DNA of 18,608 nucleotides, taken from contig NW_003113974.1 in assembly GCF_000003605.2 (NCBI RefSeq), positions 119,462-138,069 of the forward strand, in the 5' to 3' direction. The notes beneath the pieces were generated by a model. It ran no database searches, was not told the origin of the DNA, and was given only the letters and a program-made list of their open reading frames with translations. The translations under genes were made by a program, and so were the position numbers. The DNA comes from Saccoglossus kowalevskii. Taxonomy: Eukaryota; Hemichordata; Enteropneusta; Harrimaniidae. Of this stretch, positions 1 through 10,852 are shown in pieces. How positions within the stretch are numbered: the first letter of the stretch is position 1; every line of letters begins with the position of its first letter.

Positions 1-423
1 TACATATTGTAAATTGTCTTACTATTTACGGATAGTTTTATGTCCGCTCAACTATATAAAATCTTTATTAACTCGTTAACCAAAAAAGAAATGTCACATT
101 ATCTTTACGGTATTAATAAAGAATTCTATTCTATTCTATTCTATTCTACAGTTAGGATTAGTCATGAAATTAAGAGCGTCTAGCAAATCATGATGGCGTT
201 GTTTTCTTGTCTATCATGGTCAACCGTAGTAACAATGTTACTGTGGTGAAAAACCATGGTTTCTCGATCTATCAAGACTACAGATAGATGAACTTTATTG
301 TTTTCACTGCCAGATGTAAAAAAGATAATCCATTACATCTTTACTTAAATCAATTATTACATTTGGTGGTGTAGTCATTCTGTTCTTACATGTATTCTAG
401 TTGTGAATGATAATTCAACTCAC
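1..423. other. Intron (partial), no exon seen
   Basis: This is the 5' part of the intron after FN3-2, ending at the window edge. No FN3, transmembrane or kinase coding sequence is visible on the minus strand. It contains a short (ATTCT)n tract, listed separately. Confidence 0.6.
112..148 (+). repeat. (ATTCT)n microsatellite preceded by AATAAAG, possible LINE/SINE 3' tail
   Basis: The sequence TTAATAAAGAATTC runs into about five ATTCT units. The same pentamer, also preceded by an AATAAA-like stretch but on the other strand, occurs at 9453-9507. A polyadenylation-like signal directly followed by a short tandem repeat is typical of CR1/L2-type non-LTR retrotransposon 3' ends, so this may be such a tail; the pairing is inference. 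Confidence 0.5.
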
Positions 424-697
424 CATCCTCATGTGATATAACAGTCAGTGAATTACTCTCTGAACTTGTAGCATCAGCATTTCTAAGCAGAGCAATGACG
501 TCATAATCTGTGTAAGGTAGTAATGATTCAGCCGTAAATGTGATAACTTTTGTACCCGTTACAATTTCTTGGTAAACTTCTCTTTTTCCCGTTTCATATT
601 CATCCGCGGTACCTGTCTCTCTATACTTCACTTCAATGTAATCAATGTAACCATTCACACTATCCTTTTTACACTTTATATCACTACTATCAGGAAC
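424..697 (-). CDS. Exon: remainder of fibronectin type III domain 2
   Basis: This exon of 274 bases follows the acceptor CATATTTCAG (phase 0) and ends at the donor GTGAGT (phase 1). It reads VPDSSDIKCKKDS, then NGYIDYIEVKYRETG (strand C of FN3), then FTAESLLPYTDYDVIALLRN, which has the L-x-P-x-T-x-Y pattern of strands E-F, and ends LTVISHEDG. Together with the 68-base exon it makes one complete FN3 domain split by an intron of 6.9 kb. An extra cysteine, in IKCKK, is unusual for this position. The next exon, probably a third FN3 or the juxtamembrane part, is not visible in positions 1-423. Confidence 0.88.
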
Positions 698-1054
698 CTG
701 AAATATGTCAACAAATAAATAATTGTAATTGTCATGATTGGTTCACGTTTATGCAAGAAAGTTGTGAAAGTTGCACGTAAACAGCACTGTAAGTACATTT
801 TTATAATACAGTTTCATACTTATTGAATATAATCTTAATAAAATAAGTGATGAAAAATGAACTGAAACATTTTATATTATAGAAAATTATCCCTATCATC
901 ACGACATATTAATGTTTAAGGTTAAAACTAACTCACTGGATTTAGAAAGAAATATACTACAATGGTTAAATTAGAAAGAGAATGGCATTTGTAAGTTGTT
1001 TCATGATGGCACAGAATGGAAAGGTTGTGCAAACCCGTTTGATTACATATTCAT

Positions 1055-1245
1055 ACCTACCAGACAATCTGTGGAAAAAATAAATTTCATTTATTACTCG
1101 TTAGGCTTAATTATTGATTATTGCCCCTGACGAAAACTATTAGAGAATGTACCCAGGTCCAAAAGGAACACCCTAAGGTAACATTCTCAAGGGCGATCAC
1201 GTGATCGAGGCCATTCCGTCTCAATTCTCAAATGTTTCCGGTGCA
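1055..1245 (+). repeat. Left terminal inverted repeat
   Basis: This is the left arm of the element, about 191 bases, starting ACCTACCAGA and ending TTTCCGGTGCA. It is longer than the right arm because of small insertions around 1150-1180 and 1221-1234. A 21-base piece of the arm (1078-1098) recurs directly at 1302-1322, suggesting an internal duplication near this end. Confidence 0.75.
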
Positions 1246-1546
1246 ACACAGCAGGTTGCTCGGAAGCCTGAAGGGAGGTGGGTGGCTTTCCATGGAAATA
1301 ATAAATTTCATTTATTACTCACTAGCCAGAGAAACACGCTCACCGAGTTGGGGAAGCTCCAACGGCTGAAATGCAAATTTTTAACACAAATAGGCAAAAA
1401 TGGTCAAAAATCTAAAACTACACTGACAAGGAGTCTTGTCCTGAGATGCAACCAATCAGGTGACTCCTCATGGACCGGGTGCCTCGAGAGTAGTCCCCCC
1501 AATATAGGAAGGCTTACTAAAACTGGCAGCCTGAATAATAATTAGG

Positions 1547-1590
1547 GCCCAACAATTTTAATGCATTAAATAGTATATATATTGTTGGGC
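1547..1590. repeat. Short hairpin inside the TIR element
   Basis: GCCCAACAAT at 1547-1556 is repeated in inverse as ATTGTTGGGC at 1581-1590, around a 24-base AT-rich loop. It may be structural or a trace of a small insertion. Function unknown. Confidence 0.5.
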
Positions 1591-3952
1591 TGAATAGCGC
1601 AGATAGATACCAGCAGCACCAAGAAAACGATGCTGGCTTCGGTCGAGTGTTCCATTGCACTAATTGCTTTCATGCACAGGGCCCTTGGTGGCGCGGGCAC
1701 GTCCCATGAACACTGTTCGACCCACTGGTCCCAACCTATAGAAACCTGTAGAGGTCTCTCAGGTAGTAGTTAATGAAGACTTTGAGATTTCCAGAACCCC
1801 ACTCGAAGCACCTGTTGGAGGTAGGCACCAGACATCAAGCCAAAAAGTTGGCTACCCCACGCTCTTTGTGTGCCCTCACCTACTGTCGTTCCAAACTAGT
1901 CGCTGAAGAAGCCGTTAAAGTGTATGCTTCCACGACCATATCGACAATCCACTGTGAAATGGTGATATTCAAGTCAGGCCAGTCTTGATCGCCTTGCAGT
2001 CCAGTAACACCTCTGAATCAGACGAGGCTGGAGAGCTGCTGATTGAACTGGACGTTGAACTCAAGTCATATTGCCAATAAGGCGCATTAGTTAACACATA
2101 GAAGCCCGTCCCATTGACATGAATTAGTTGTCGAACTCCACAAGAGAGTCACACCAAGCTTGAGAGGGGCAGAAAGCCCTTGCTCAGTGTCGAACTGCAT
2201 ACCCAGAAAAACTAGGTTATGGGGTAGATTTGGGAATATTTATTTACTTGTGGAGGAGCATTTGTGTTAATCACACATGCTCCGCTAACACCTCCCTGGT
2301 TTGTTGTGTCGAGGTATGGATTCAAACAGACAACCAAGGAGCAGCTGGTTCACCTGTCTTAACATACCCTGTGAAGACATACATGTATGACGCCATATAC
2401 AAACCAAAAGGGAGGACTGTAAACTAGTAAACTTTGCCCACTAAGGGGAATCTGAGATAACGGTTACAAGAGTGGCGAATGGGGACATATAAATATGCGT
2501 CACTAAAATTTAGCAATGCCAGCCAATCACCTGAGCGCACTGACAAAAGCACCAAAGCTGATGTGTTTATCCGAAAGCAATTGAGCTTCACAAACCTGTT
2601 CAGCCGACTGAGGTCTAAGACAGAACGCCAGCCCCTGAACTCTTTGGAACAAGGTGGGAATAGAACTCTGGATCTAAAGAGGGCAGTACATGTCGCACAT
2701 AGTGACTCTCTGTGCGGCCAAAAACTGCTTCATCTGTTCGAGGATCGTGGTTAGTTGCTGAGCACTCAGGCGACCAGAACTTGAAACGGCGAGCAGACAC
2801 TGAAGCCAAGAAAAACCATTCTATAAGTTCGACCCACAGCACACGATGCACGCAACATGGTCTTCCCGATCTGTGCAACCCACCTTAACAAAGGCATGGG
2901 TACCGGAGCAAAAAACCCATGAAGGAGGCTGTGGCACAAAATAAGTATCTTAAACCAGGGAGCAGGTGATGGACTGCGTAGCCCAGATGGGGTATCTGCT
3001 CCCCCAAAGGAAGGCATGGAACATGACCAATCCAAAACCAGTATCAGTCTACTTGTCCGTCTCCCCGAGGATACCAATCAGCCCCCCCCCCTGTCTGAGC
3101 CCCCTTCACAGCCTGGGTCACATATTATGCCCAGAGGAGTTGGCCAACAGGCGTGTTCTCCACGCCAGCAGTGGGAGAGGAGAGTGTCGATCACCACTGG
3201 CTCCGAATGAAACAAAAGTCTTGAGCAAAGCACTGCCTGGTTCACAAGCTGCGTCCTGTATATTAGCTTGGTAGCTTGTGCTTGTCCCGACAAGGAAGGG
3301 GCAAAGGATGACAAAGCGCTCGCCCTCTCTGCTGAGAGTGGTAACTGCACCCCCAGGGGGCTGTTTACCAGTCTGACATAGGAAGTAATCTATGGCTCAC
3401 TACCAAGGGGAGAGAGACTTTTCACTCATTGAAACAGACACATCGCTAGCTGCGGCTGGGGACTTCCCCACTTTAGAGCAACACAAACCAGCTTTCCGTG
3501 ATTGATTGCCCTCAGCTTTCAATCCCACTCAAAGTGCTCCCACGATTGAGAATCCTACAAATCGCAAATTCCCTTGAGGCAAAATCCCAAGCCCCATTTG
3601 CAACCATAGCAAAAAATGATAACACATGTGTGAGTCCCAAACTGGCAGCTCTAAGTTGCAAGATGTCGTATCTAGTCGGCACATTCTTAGTCTTTGTTAA
3701 TGACTTTAAGAAAAGACAAGAAATGAGTTCATGAAAAAACGAGAAAATTCACCACACCAAAACAGGAATCGAGGCGAATTCAAACTGATCTGGGGATTCA
3801 ACAAAAACAGGTGAGATCTTATAACGGAAAGCCCTTACCGTGATGTAGAAACTGCTATTGTCGATTGTTAAAGCACACTAGAAGCTCAGAAAATACTGCC
3901 ATCTGCCTCTTTTGTTACGCAAAACAGCCAGTGGAAAAATATCCCTGGGAGC

Positions 3953-4120
3953 TGCACCGGAAATTGTTACGGAATGACCTTGATCGCGTGATAGCCCTGG
4001 GGTGACCCCCTCAGGCAAGGTTTTTTGCTTAGAGAATGTTACTGTCAGGGGCTGTAATCTGTAATTAAGCCTATCGAGTAATAAATGAAAGCTATTATTT
4101 GTGCAGATTTTCTGGTAGGT
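3953..4120 (-). repeat. Right terminal inverted repeat
   Basis: This is the right arm of the element, about 168 bases, and on the minus strand reads ACCTACCAGA inward to TTTCCGGTGCA. It matches the left arm with scattered substitutions and several short gaps, which indicates an old insertion. Confidence 0.75.
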
Positions 4121-6300
4121 GATGTAGTAAATGATATATATACTTTTCTAATTTATGCAATGCAACATTCCACTTAAGAAATAAATTTTACTATGAATTG
4201 ATCAATAGAGGTACAAACATTTCTTAAACATCTATATTTTTGTAAACACAGAAATGGAAGTTGTATGAATTCACGATGAGATTTATTGTCAACTTTCATT
4301 TAAGTGAAGGATTAGATTAAAATAAACATGTGGTGGTCATAAAGTTCATTTTAAAATTCCATTTGTAAAATAGAAATGCAGAAAGTGATTCTGAACTGAG
4401 CTGAACTTTCAATAAATGGTTTGAAAAATAAATCACATCATTAACATTTTTGACACACGTCTCCATGGACAGTCACTGAGTGTCTCTTAATTTCACAAGA
4501 AATATCTACGAGTTATACAAACTGTTAGATGCATCATTGATTACAAAAGAATCATATTTTCAACTAAATAGATTGACCAATCAAGTCTGTACAATTTAAT
4601 TCAAAGTTGACAAATTTTAGTACACTTTTTATATTTCACTGTTAATATTTTTTTTTGTCTTTTTATTTTTTTAGTAACCTTTCTAAAGTCCGTGTTGTGG
4701 CAATAGATAAATGTAAATTACTCTTTGTTAATGCAATTGACACAGTGAAGATGATAATAAAAATGCTATAAAATATGATTAGAATGCAGCAACAAAATAC
4801 ACGGAAGAATTAAATATCTACTAGCATAATTAATGGCTGTCAAGGAGAATATTTCCATTTTAGATCATTAATGAAAATTATGTGATGCACCTGTCAGACT
4901 GTTACTGTATTAATCAGAGAAAAGTTGCATGGTTAGGGAGGTGGAGGGGGAACTATACATTTCACCGTGCTCCATGTTTAACAGAATCAAATAATCAGTG
5001 AAACACTAGACCTAGATTATTGTAGTTGTGTTGAATGAGACAAGGTCCCGGAACAGCATTAGTTGACCCAGTTAGCCAATATCAATCTCATCCTAGGAAA
5101 AAGTAAAAAGCCTAATCATGTTCAATGTACATACCATATTTTAATAAAATATGTCAATACACAGGAGGATCTGGTTTCAGAACTGCAGAAAAGCTTGATT
5201 TCAATGATTTTTCAGAATCTAAAATAGCTATCATTCGACCATCTAGAATTGAATCATGAAACAAATGCATGTGCTAATGTATGATATAATGTGTGATATT
5301 TGACTTAAGTTTGATGAGATAGTGAAGGCATGTCAGAGATATAACCCTGGAACTGTATTCATCAGAATAAAATTTATCTACATGTCTAGGAAAAAATAAG
5401 CCAAATAAATAGCATTTAAGGGTAGTGTATAACACTAATACTGGTATAGTATTAACATGCACAAATTTCCACCTCATCAGGTCTACGCATGATCACAGCG
5501 CATCATTGAAATCTAATGATTAGTTATTGAGATATTGATGGAACAGACACACATATACAGACATATTCATAAATACATATACTGGTACCGGTACCTACAC
5601 AGATGAACTAAACTGCAATGAATCCCATTGTATGCATCATATTAAAGCGAACGAATTATTGCGAGCGTGTCCTTGTGGCAAATACAACAGATAGTTTATT
5701 TACACAACACGTGTTGTGTGATGACCCCTCCGGTTTCAGACATAGCAAAGAAAAACATAGATCACGAGTAAAAGTAAAACAAATTGAGGTGCATGTCTAT
5801 GTTATTGCACTTGCTAAAATTGTTTAAAGTATGTTTGAGAAAATGCAAATCTGAGGATCGGAATGAGGCACTAAACTGTCATTACCATATATCTCATGAA
5901 TATGAATGCTTGTTGCCGTGGTGCCCTACAATAAATTTTTACATGGGGCTTACAATGTGTACATATGTGTAATGACCGAATTTGAGATTCTGGGATAGAG
6001 AATACAGCAATTGCAACTCTTTGTAATTGTATTGTTAGTTCTGGACTAAAGTGGCTAATAGACCCTTTGTACAAGTCAAGTGCCTTCTTGTGTTGAATAA
6101 TATGGTGAAGGCAGTGTCCTCAAATTTGCAGTTTTAATAAATAATAATACGTTGAATACAATTTAACATTTGTCATGCCTTTAATTTAAATTCACATGGC
6201 AGGGGGTGTCAAACAATGGTGATCTATCTGTGAATTACACTTGCCCATCTACATCATAAAATTGAAAACTCCCCCTGCAGTTCACTAATGTAAAACGTCC
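4121..6300. other. Intron sequence, no gene recognised
   Basis: AT-rich sequence between the TIR element and the tandem repeat block. Two degenerate repeat pieces are present. Positions 5221-5290 resemble the monomers near 6481-6601. Positions 5475-5610 resemble 12530-12640, sharing CAGGTCTRCG and GGAACAGACACA. Open frames of 60-70 codons here show no domain or splice support. Confidence 0.5.
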
Positions 6301-6309
6301 ATAGCCCCA

Positions 6310-6870
6310 TAACCATAGCTGTCTAAGCATGTCCAAGTTATCACATTTTAAACAAACAAGATGGCCAACAGTCGGCCATATTTGATCAAATTGCAAATTG
6401 AATTGACATGTATCCATTTATGACATGCTAAATATCAAAGAAAATGATACATGGGTGACAGATATAGTAATATGGCCAAAAATAAAAACAGCTATTATTC
6501 GACCATCTGTGATATGATTATGAAACAAACTGACTTGTATGATGTATGTGCCAAATATAAATGAAAATGGTACATAAATCTTGGAAGGCCAAAAAGTCAG
6601 ATGGCTGTCAATCGGCCATTCTTCATCCAATTGCGGAAGAAATTGTCATGGACATGTATCCTAACATGTATAATCTATGTAACAAATTTGAATGATAACT
6701 GACAAAGCATGTCCAAAATAAGACATTTTCAAAAAACATGATGGCTGCCAGTCGGCCATTTTTAATCAAATCGCTAAACCACTGCATGTGCATATGTTCC
6801 ACATAAAGTACTAGACACATGCAAAGAATGAATGGAATCGATTTGAAAGATTCTGAAATATGGCTCTCGA
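6310..6870. repeat. Degenerate ~120-140 bp tandem repeat block
   Basis: Four diverged units follow one another. Their common core resembles GATGGCTGYCAGTCGGCCAT and begins near 6361, 6481, 6601 and 6741, followed by a stretch like TTTGATCAAATTGC and then ACATGTAT. The second unit is the most diverged (GCTATTATTCGACCAT). The block ends in CGACGGACACACGGACGCACG, a GGAC-rich tail seen in dispersed repeats of several invertebrates. Chance frames on the minus strand in this block are not genes. Confidence 0.65.
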
Positions 6871-6956
6871 CGGACACACGGACGCACGAAAGAAGACAGG
6901 ATTATGAGTCCCAGACTCCGTCCAAACAGGGACTTAAAATAGAGAATTGAAGATAT

Positions 6957-7083
6957 TGTCATGAAATGAACAAATCTAACAGTGGTCTAGCCATGCTACT
7001 TACATACCAAGAATCAACAAGCAGCCTCTCAGCTGAGATAGCTCTGCTGTTAGCAATGCACATTTCAATTAAAGAACTGAAAC
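6957..7083 (+). repeat. Dispersed repeat copy A (inverted relative to 8632-8895)
   Basis: This stretch contains ATGAAATGAACAAATCT, then GTCTAGCC, then CAAGCAGCCTCTCAGCTGAGATAGCTCTGCTGTTAGCAATG in pieces shared with the reverse complement of 8790-8895. The self-complementary CTCAGCTGAG lies within it. The best-matching part is about 60 bases long at near 90% identity by eye. Confidence 0.7.
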
Positions 7084-7607
7084 TGAAAGTGGTCTATCTG
7101 GGAATCAATTGGATTCGCGGTTTTTAACAAGAAGTCGGAAATATTCATCAAAATTAGACAATCAAAGATACATACACACCAAGTATCAGATCAATAAGAA
7201 AGTTGACATGGACTATGGACGACAGATGACGACAAACAATTACTCGTATGATAAGCTCCACTCTACAAAGTTGACAGCGGAGCTAAAAAAAAAACTGATG
7301 TGGTAGTTTTCAAGAAGTCATTAAAAATAGCATGTGCAAGATACAGCGAGATATGGACAGATGCATGGACAAACATAGGTCAATCCATAGTTCCGGTTTT
7401 TGACTCAATCCGAACATGGACAAACAAGACGGTAATATAAAAAAACGCATGTAAACCCACAAAATATTTGTTTTGGTCAACATTTTGACAAATAAATTAC
7501 TTTTCTTGTCAAAAAACAAATAATAGAAATGCCTATTTCCTTGATTTGCGAAAGTTAATATGCACATCATATGATTGCAGTGATAAAGTAGTTCAATAAA
7601 TGCTTAC

Positions 7608-7675
7608 CTGCACATGAACTTCAAGTTGTTTCAACCCAGGTGATGATACATCCCCAATTGTTGGTTCTTGTGGGG
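7608..7675 (-). CDS. Exon: start of fibronectin type III domain 2
   Basis: This short exon of 68 bases follows the acceptor TTGTATTACAG and ends at the donor CAG|GTAAGC. It enters in phase 1 and leaves in phase 0. It encodes PQEPTIGDVSSPG then LKQLEVHVQ, the A and B strands at the start of an FN3 domain (proline-rich linker, then L-x-V). It has no useful open frame outside its splice sites and is supported by three points: strong splice sites, phase agreement with both neighbours, and the fact that the exon at 424-697 lacks exactly this part of the fold. The Trp normally present in FN3 strand B appears to be replaced here by Val (VHVQV across the junction). Confidence 0.8.
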
Positions 7676-9066
7676 CTGTAATACAATTGAAATTGTATAT
7701 AAACTAAATAATAAAATCTTTAAAGAAACTTATACTACTGTAAATATCAGAAACACAAAGCAAATCTAAATATTTTAAATTTTCTTTTGCAATTAAGGGT
7801 GTTGAGGAGCGGAATACTCAAGATGCAGGTATCATGCCATCAACAACTTATTCTTCTTTTAAATTCTTTTTTTTAAATTATTTGTCTACTTTTCAGTTCT
7901 GTACTGCAATAGGTCTTTTACCTATTTTTTTTTATTATATTTAGTATTGTTTATAGTGTTTGTATACGTGTTATATCTTTGAAGGCGCTGGGAAAATAAA
8001 TTTGTTAGTGATTTACCAGGCTACAAACAAATACTTAGTTGGTGAACAGGTTAGAAAAATAACATTTATTCATAATGAGTTCCATAATTTCCCGAACACT
8101 AATATTGCATTGTAAAACTTGTTTAAATAAGTACAATGGAATCATATTTGGAGAGCGTGTTAGCACACACCAGCAATATATGTGTATAACTACAAGAAAG
8201 TTAGTCTGAATCAAGCCATCCACAGTAATTGATCAGATAAACTGACATTAAACAAAAAATTTCATAAAAAGTCACATGTCAAGAAAAACCAAATATGATA
8301 GAGGTCAGCCAAAGGTACATATATACATGCACTAAGTATCAATTAATGTTTTTTTCAGGGAAAGATTGAATATGTATAAAGATGAATTGGACACAGAATT
8401 CTAGGCGACAGATTGGGGGTGCTTGTCAAAAGTCAACTGAAAAAAAAAATTCCATCAGCACATCCAGTGAAACAAGGATAATTGAAGGAAAAACGTTACT
8501 AGAATTAGAAACTTATACAATATGAACAGCTATTTTGTGGCGTATTTCACATGTATTACCAGGTATAGTATAATGTGAATGATTGTTCAATGGCATCTGT
8601 GTCAACTTTATACTTTTTCGACTTCTTTTTGAAAACTACAAGCCTTAATGCTTTGATACTTGGGTAGACCTCGCTAAAGATTTGTTCATTTCATGATAAT
8701 ATCTTTAAATCACTAATTTTGATTAAAAAAATGTAATTGTTGTTTAAAACTGCAAATCCGATTGCTTTGATACTATACATATAGGTACCTCAGGTAGACC
8801 TCTCTCAGATTTGTTCATTTTCTAATGAGTTCTTTAATTGAATGTACATTGCTAACAGTAGAGCTATCTCGGCCGAGAGGCTACTTGTTTGGAAAATTCA
8901 TGTTAAATAATCATTCACATATATCAAAATGGGTTACAATTAAATGTCAAGGTGAAATGACCTGTTAAGTTTGACATTTACATGGTAGTGCCATAAATGG
9001 TGTGTTGGTGATGTGCTAAAGCGATCACATAAGATTAAATAAATTTAAGAATTTGATTCCACATAC
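7676..9066. other. Intron between FN3-1 and FN3-2 exons
   Basis: AT-rich intron of 1.4 kb with good splice sites at both ends (donor GTATGT, acceptor TTACAG). Apart from the dispersed repeat units at 8632-8895, nothing recognisable is present; the minus-strand frame of 62 codons at 8035-8223 has no domain. Confidence 0.6.
8632..8895 (-). repeat. Dispersed repeat copies B (two head-to-tail units)
   Basis: Two related units lie here. Each has AAAACT(A/G)CAA, GCTTTGATACT, then GTAGACCTC, then GATTTGTTCATTT. The second unit continues through TTGCTAACAGTAGAGCTATCTCGGCCGAGAGGCTACTTG, which is the inverse of copy A at 7019-7060. This suggests a small tandem-prone element scattered in this gene's introns. 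Confidence 0.65.
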
Positions 9067-9396
9067 TTGCACACTTGGTTTCTGCAGTGATAGTTATGTC
9101 TTTACTTCCTTCACCAAGGGGACCCGGTCTTTTAACAGTCACTGTAATTTCATATTGAGTAGACCACTGTAATCCTGTGATGGTTGATGTGTAACTCATC
9201 TGACTTGTATCACTGACTGGTGTAACTTGACCTGATATCCAGTCACTCTCACCACTCTCTCTGTAGTATACTTTATAAGATTCAACTGGACCATCTCCAA
9301 TATCATTAGTAGTCCATTTGTTCCAGGTCACAGTAAGCTGGTCAAAATTTACAACATCTATATATGGCTTATTGGTGTCATTAAATCTAGGGAGAC
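9067..9396 (-). CDS. Exon: fibronectin type III domain 1
   Basis: This exon of 110 codons lies between the acceptor CTGTAATCAG and the donor GTATGT, phase 1 at both ends. It opens LPRFNDTNKPYI and carries the FN3 landmarks: the B-strand Trp in LTVTWNKW, the C strand GPVESYKVYYRESG, the E-F turn with ITGLQWSTQYEITV (L-x-x-x-T-x-Y type), and a closing strand before AETKC. The block IGDGPVESYKVYYRE resembles the first FN3 of TEK. NDTN is a possible N-glycosylation site. The whole domain is one exon. A (TATTC)n tract read on the minus strand ends 56 bases upstream of its acceptor. Confidence 0.92.
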
Positions 9397-9452
9397 CTGA
9401 TTACAGATGGAAAGCAGAATGGTTACTGATATTTATACATACCGGTATATAC

Positions 9453-9507
9453 AGAATAGAATAGAATAGAATAGAATAGAATAGAATAGAATAGAATAGA
9501 ATAGAAT
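9453..9507 (-). repeat. (TATTC)n microsatellite, likely 3' tail of a LINE-like insertion
   Basis: On the plus strand this is about eleven uninterrupted AGAAT units. Read on the minus strand it is preceded by ACAATAACAATAAAATATTC, a polyadenylation-like signal running into the repeat. The preceding ~200 bases (9510-9720) would then be the 3' untranslated part of the insertion, but no coding part is recognisable. The repeat ends 56 bases before the acceptor of the FN3-1 exon. Confidence 0.6.
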
Positions 9508-10576
9508 ATTTTATTGTTATTGTACCCCGTGTTTGAGGTTTTGATGAAAATAAAACGAAGAAATAAATCTTGAATACATAAAACATAACCAACACTAACA
9601 AAACAGGAAAAACCAAAACAAGACGCTCAAATGTCTAGACAAAAAAACTGTTGTTTCGCCTCAACATTCATCCTTTAAAATAATCAATATTAAATAACTG
9701 TCAGTTGTTTTTTTCTTGAGTAATGTTATGTTATCTTTCTATTTCTCCTTACTGTATATTTGAAATTATAGCAAGAAGTGTTGCTCAACTTCTTTAACAT
9801 TTTCTACAGAGATTGGTACTTGACTGTCCATTCCCATTCTGACACGTAAGTGATGTGCACTTATCTCCAGCTCGGTCATTGCGAGTTTTTAATGACTAAA
9901 AAGTATTTCTGTAGCATAAAATCTGTTTTTAATTATTTGTATGTTCTCAGTTCATTTTTATGGTTTGTGGCTTTGTCTTTATTGTGCATAAATTCTTTAC
10001 ATCTTTTCCTGCATGTTTTTCATTAAGGCTTCACTGTATCTTTATTCATTAACGTTTTTGCAAATATTCAGTTCTAAATCACATAAATATTTTAATAACA
10101 TTAAGTAAACATGCTCGATTGAGAGGCTTGATATTTACTTTCAGCAAAATCTTGCAAAATTTCGTTGGACAAAAGTGCACAATTAAACCCTTCATGTGGT
10201 CACTTGATGTCACTTGACAGATGGACTAAATTAATTACTGCATCAACATTTTTAGATGTATGCACAATGGAATACATGATTCCGGAAAAAGTATTTAGTT
10301 CAGATTGAAGCAGGCTTTTAAAGCTTTGTTTTTCAGGTCTAGTATTATCAACCTGTTATTATTTTCCAGTAATATTAATTTCTAGCATCCATTTCCTAAA
10401 CCATGATTTCAGAGTGTTGATACCATTCTTTAGGCCAGTTTTTGTCATATTACATATGACAAAATTGTTTTATTCACCTGTTCACCAATAGCTTATTGAA
10501 ATGTGCAAATGATTTATGATAACAATTATAATTTAAATGTGACTATAATTTAGAAATGATTCAAATATTTCATTAC
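9508..10576. other. Intron between Ig and FN3-1 exons, no gene recognised
   Basis: AT-rich sequence apart from the probable retrotransposon tail at its low-coordinate end. No exon, RNA gene or clear repeat was found between about 9720 and 10576. Confidence 0.5.
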
Positions 10577-10852
10577 CATAGAATTGCACACTGATCGATC
10601 CTGAAAATCCAATTGAATTACCACAGGAGTACATATCACCACTATCCACAACAACACTGGTAGAATTTCCAAAGACAATATATTTACTACTTCCTGTATT
10701 GTTTAGAGTCAGGTAGTCACTTGTACCATATTTCCATATCTTTAAGTCATTAGAGTCAAAAACAGGATTACCACTGACTTCACAGTAGAAGTTGGTAACT
10801 TCCCCAGGATTTACTTTGTGGTTGACGAAACGCCTAAATTTGAGGGAGCCAT
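10577..10852 (-). CDS. Exon: Ig-like domain
   Basis: This exon of 92 codons is bounded by the acceptor TTTTTTTTACAAG and the donor GTAATG, phase 1 at both ends. The product has the marks of an Ig fold: a B-strand cysteine in NFYCEVSGNP, a C-strand tryptophan in LKIWKYG, and the F-strand motif DSGDMYSCGN (DxGxYxC type), followed by a G strand ending ISVQFYG. Possible N-glycosylation sites are NNTG and NST. Its place between the last EGF and the first FN3 matches the second Ig domain of Tie receptors. The exon encodes the whole domain, as is common for phase 1-1 Ig exons of receptor genes. Confidence 0.9.

Larger units (their letters stand above)
1055..4120. mobile_element. ~3.07 kb DNA-transposon-like element with terminal inverted repeats
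   Basis: Positions 1055-1245 and the reverse complement of 3953-4120 align over most of their length. The outer 10 bases ACCTACCAGA are identical, and inner blocks such as TCATTTATTACTCG, TAGGCTTAATTA, GCCCCTGAC, GTAACATTCTC, CATTCCGT and TTTCCGGTGCA are shared in the same order. The interior is visibly richer in G and C than the surrounding intron, so it has a different origin. No transposase could be recognised on either strand; the open frames inside (up to 114 codons) show no domain, so the copy is non-autonomous or decayed. No clear target-site duplication is seen at the ends, so the superfamily is unassigned. It lies in the intron that splits FN3-2. Confidence 0.75.

Noticed and set aside
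1201-1545. Longest plus-strand open frame (114 codons) in the TIR element as a transposase
   Set aside because: No transposase motif or domain pattern; it begins inside the left inverted repeat and has low-information composition.
2615-3350. Overlapping open frames on both strands at 2615-3350 as genes
   Set aside because: They overlap in several frames with no domain or splice context, as expected from locally higher GC with few stops.
1131-4050. hAT-like CAGGGGC termini within the inverted repeats
   Set aside because: The CAGGGGC motifs point outward and lie inside the longer inverted repeats, so they do not define an element between them.
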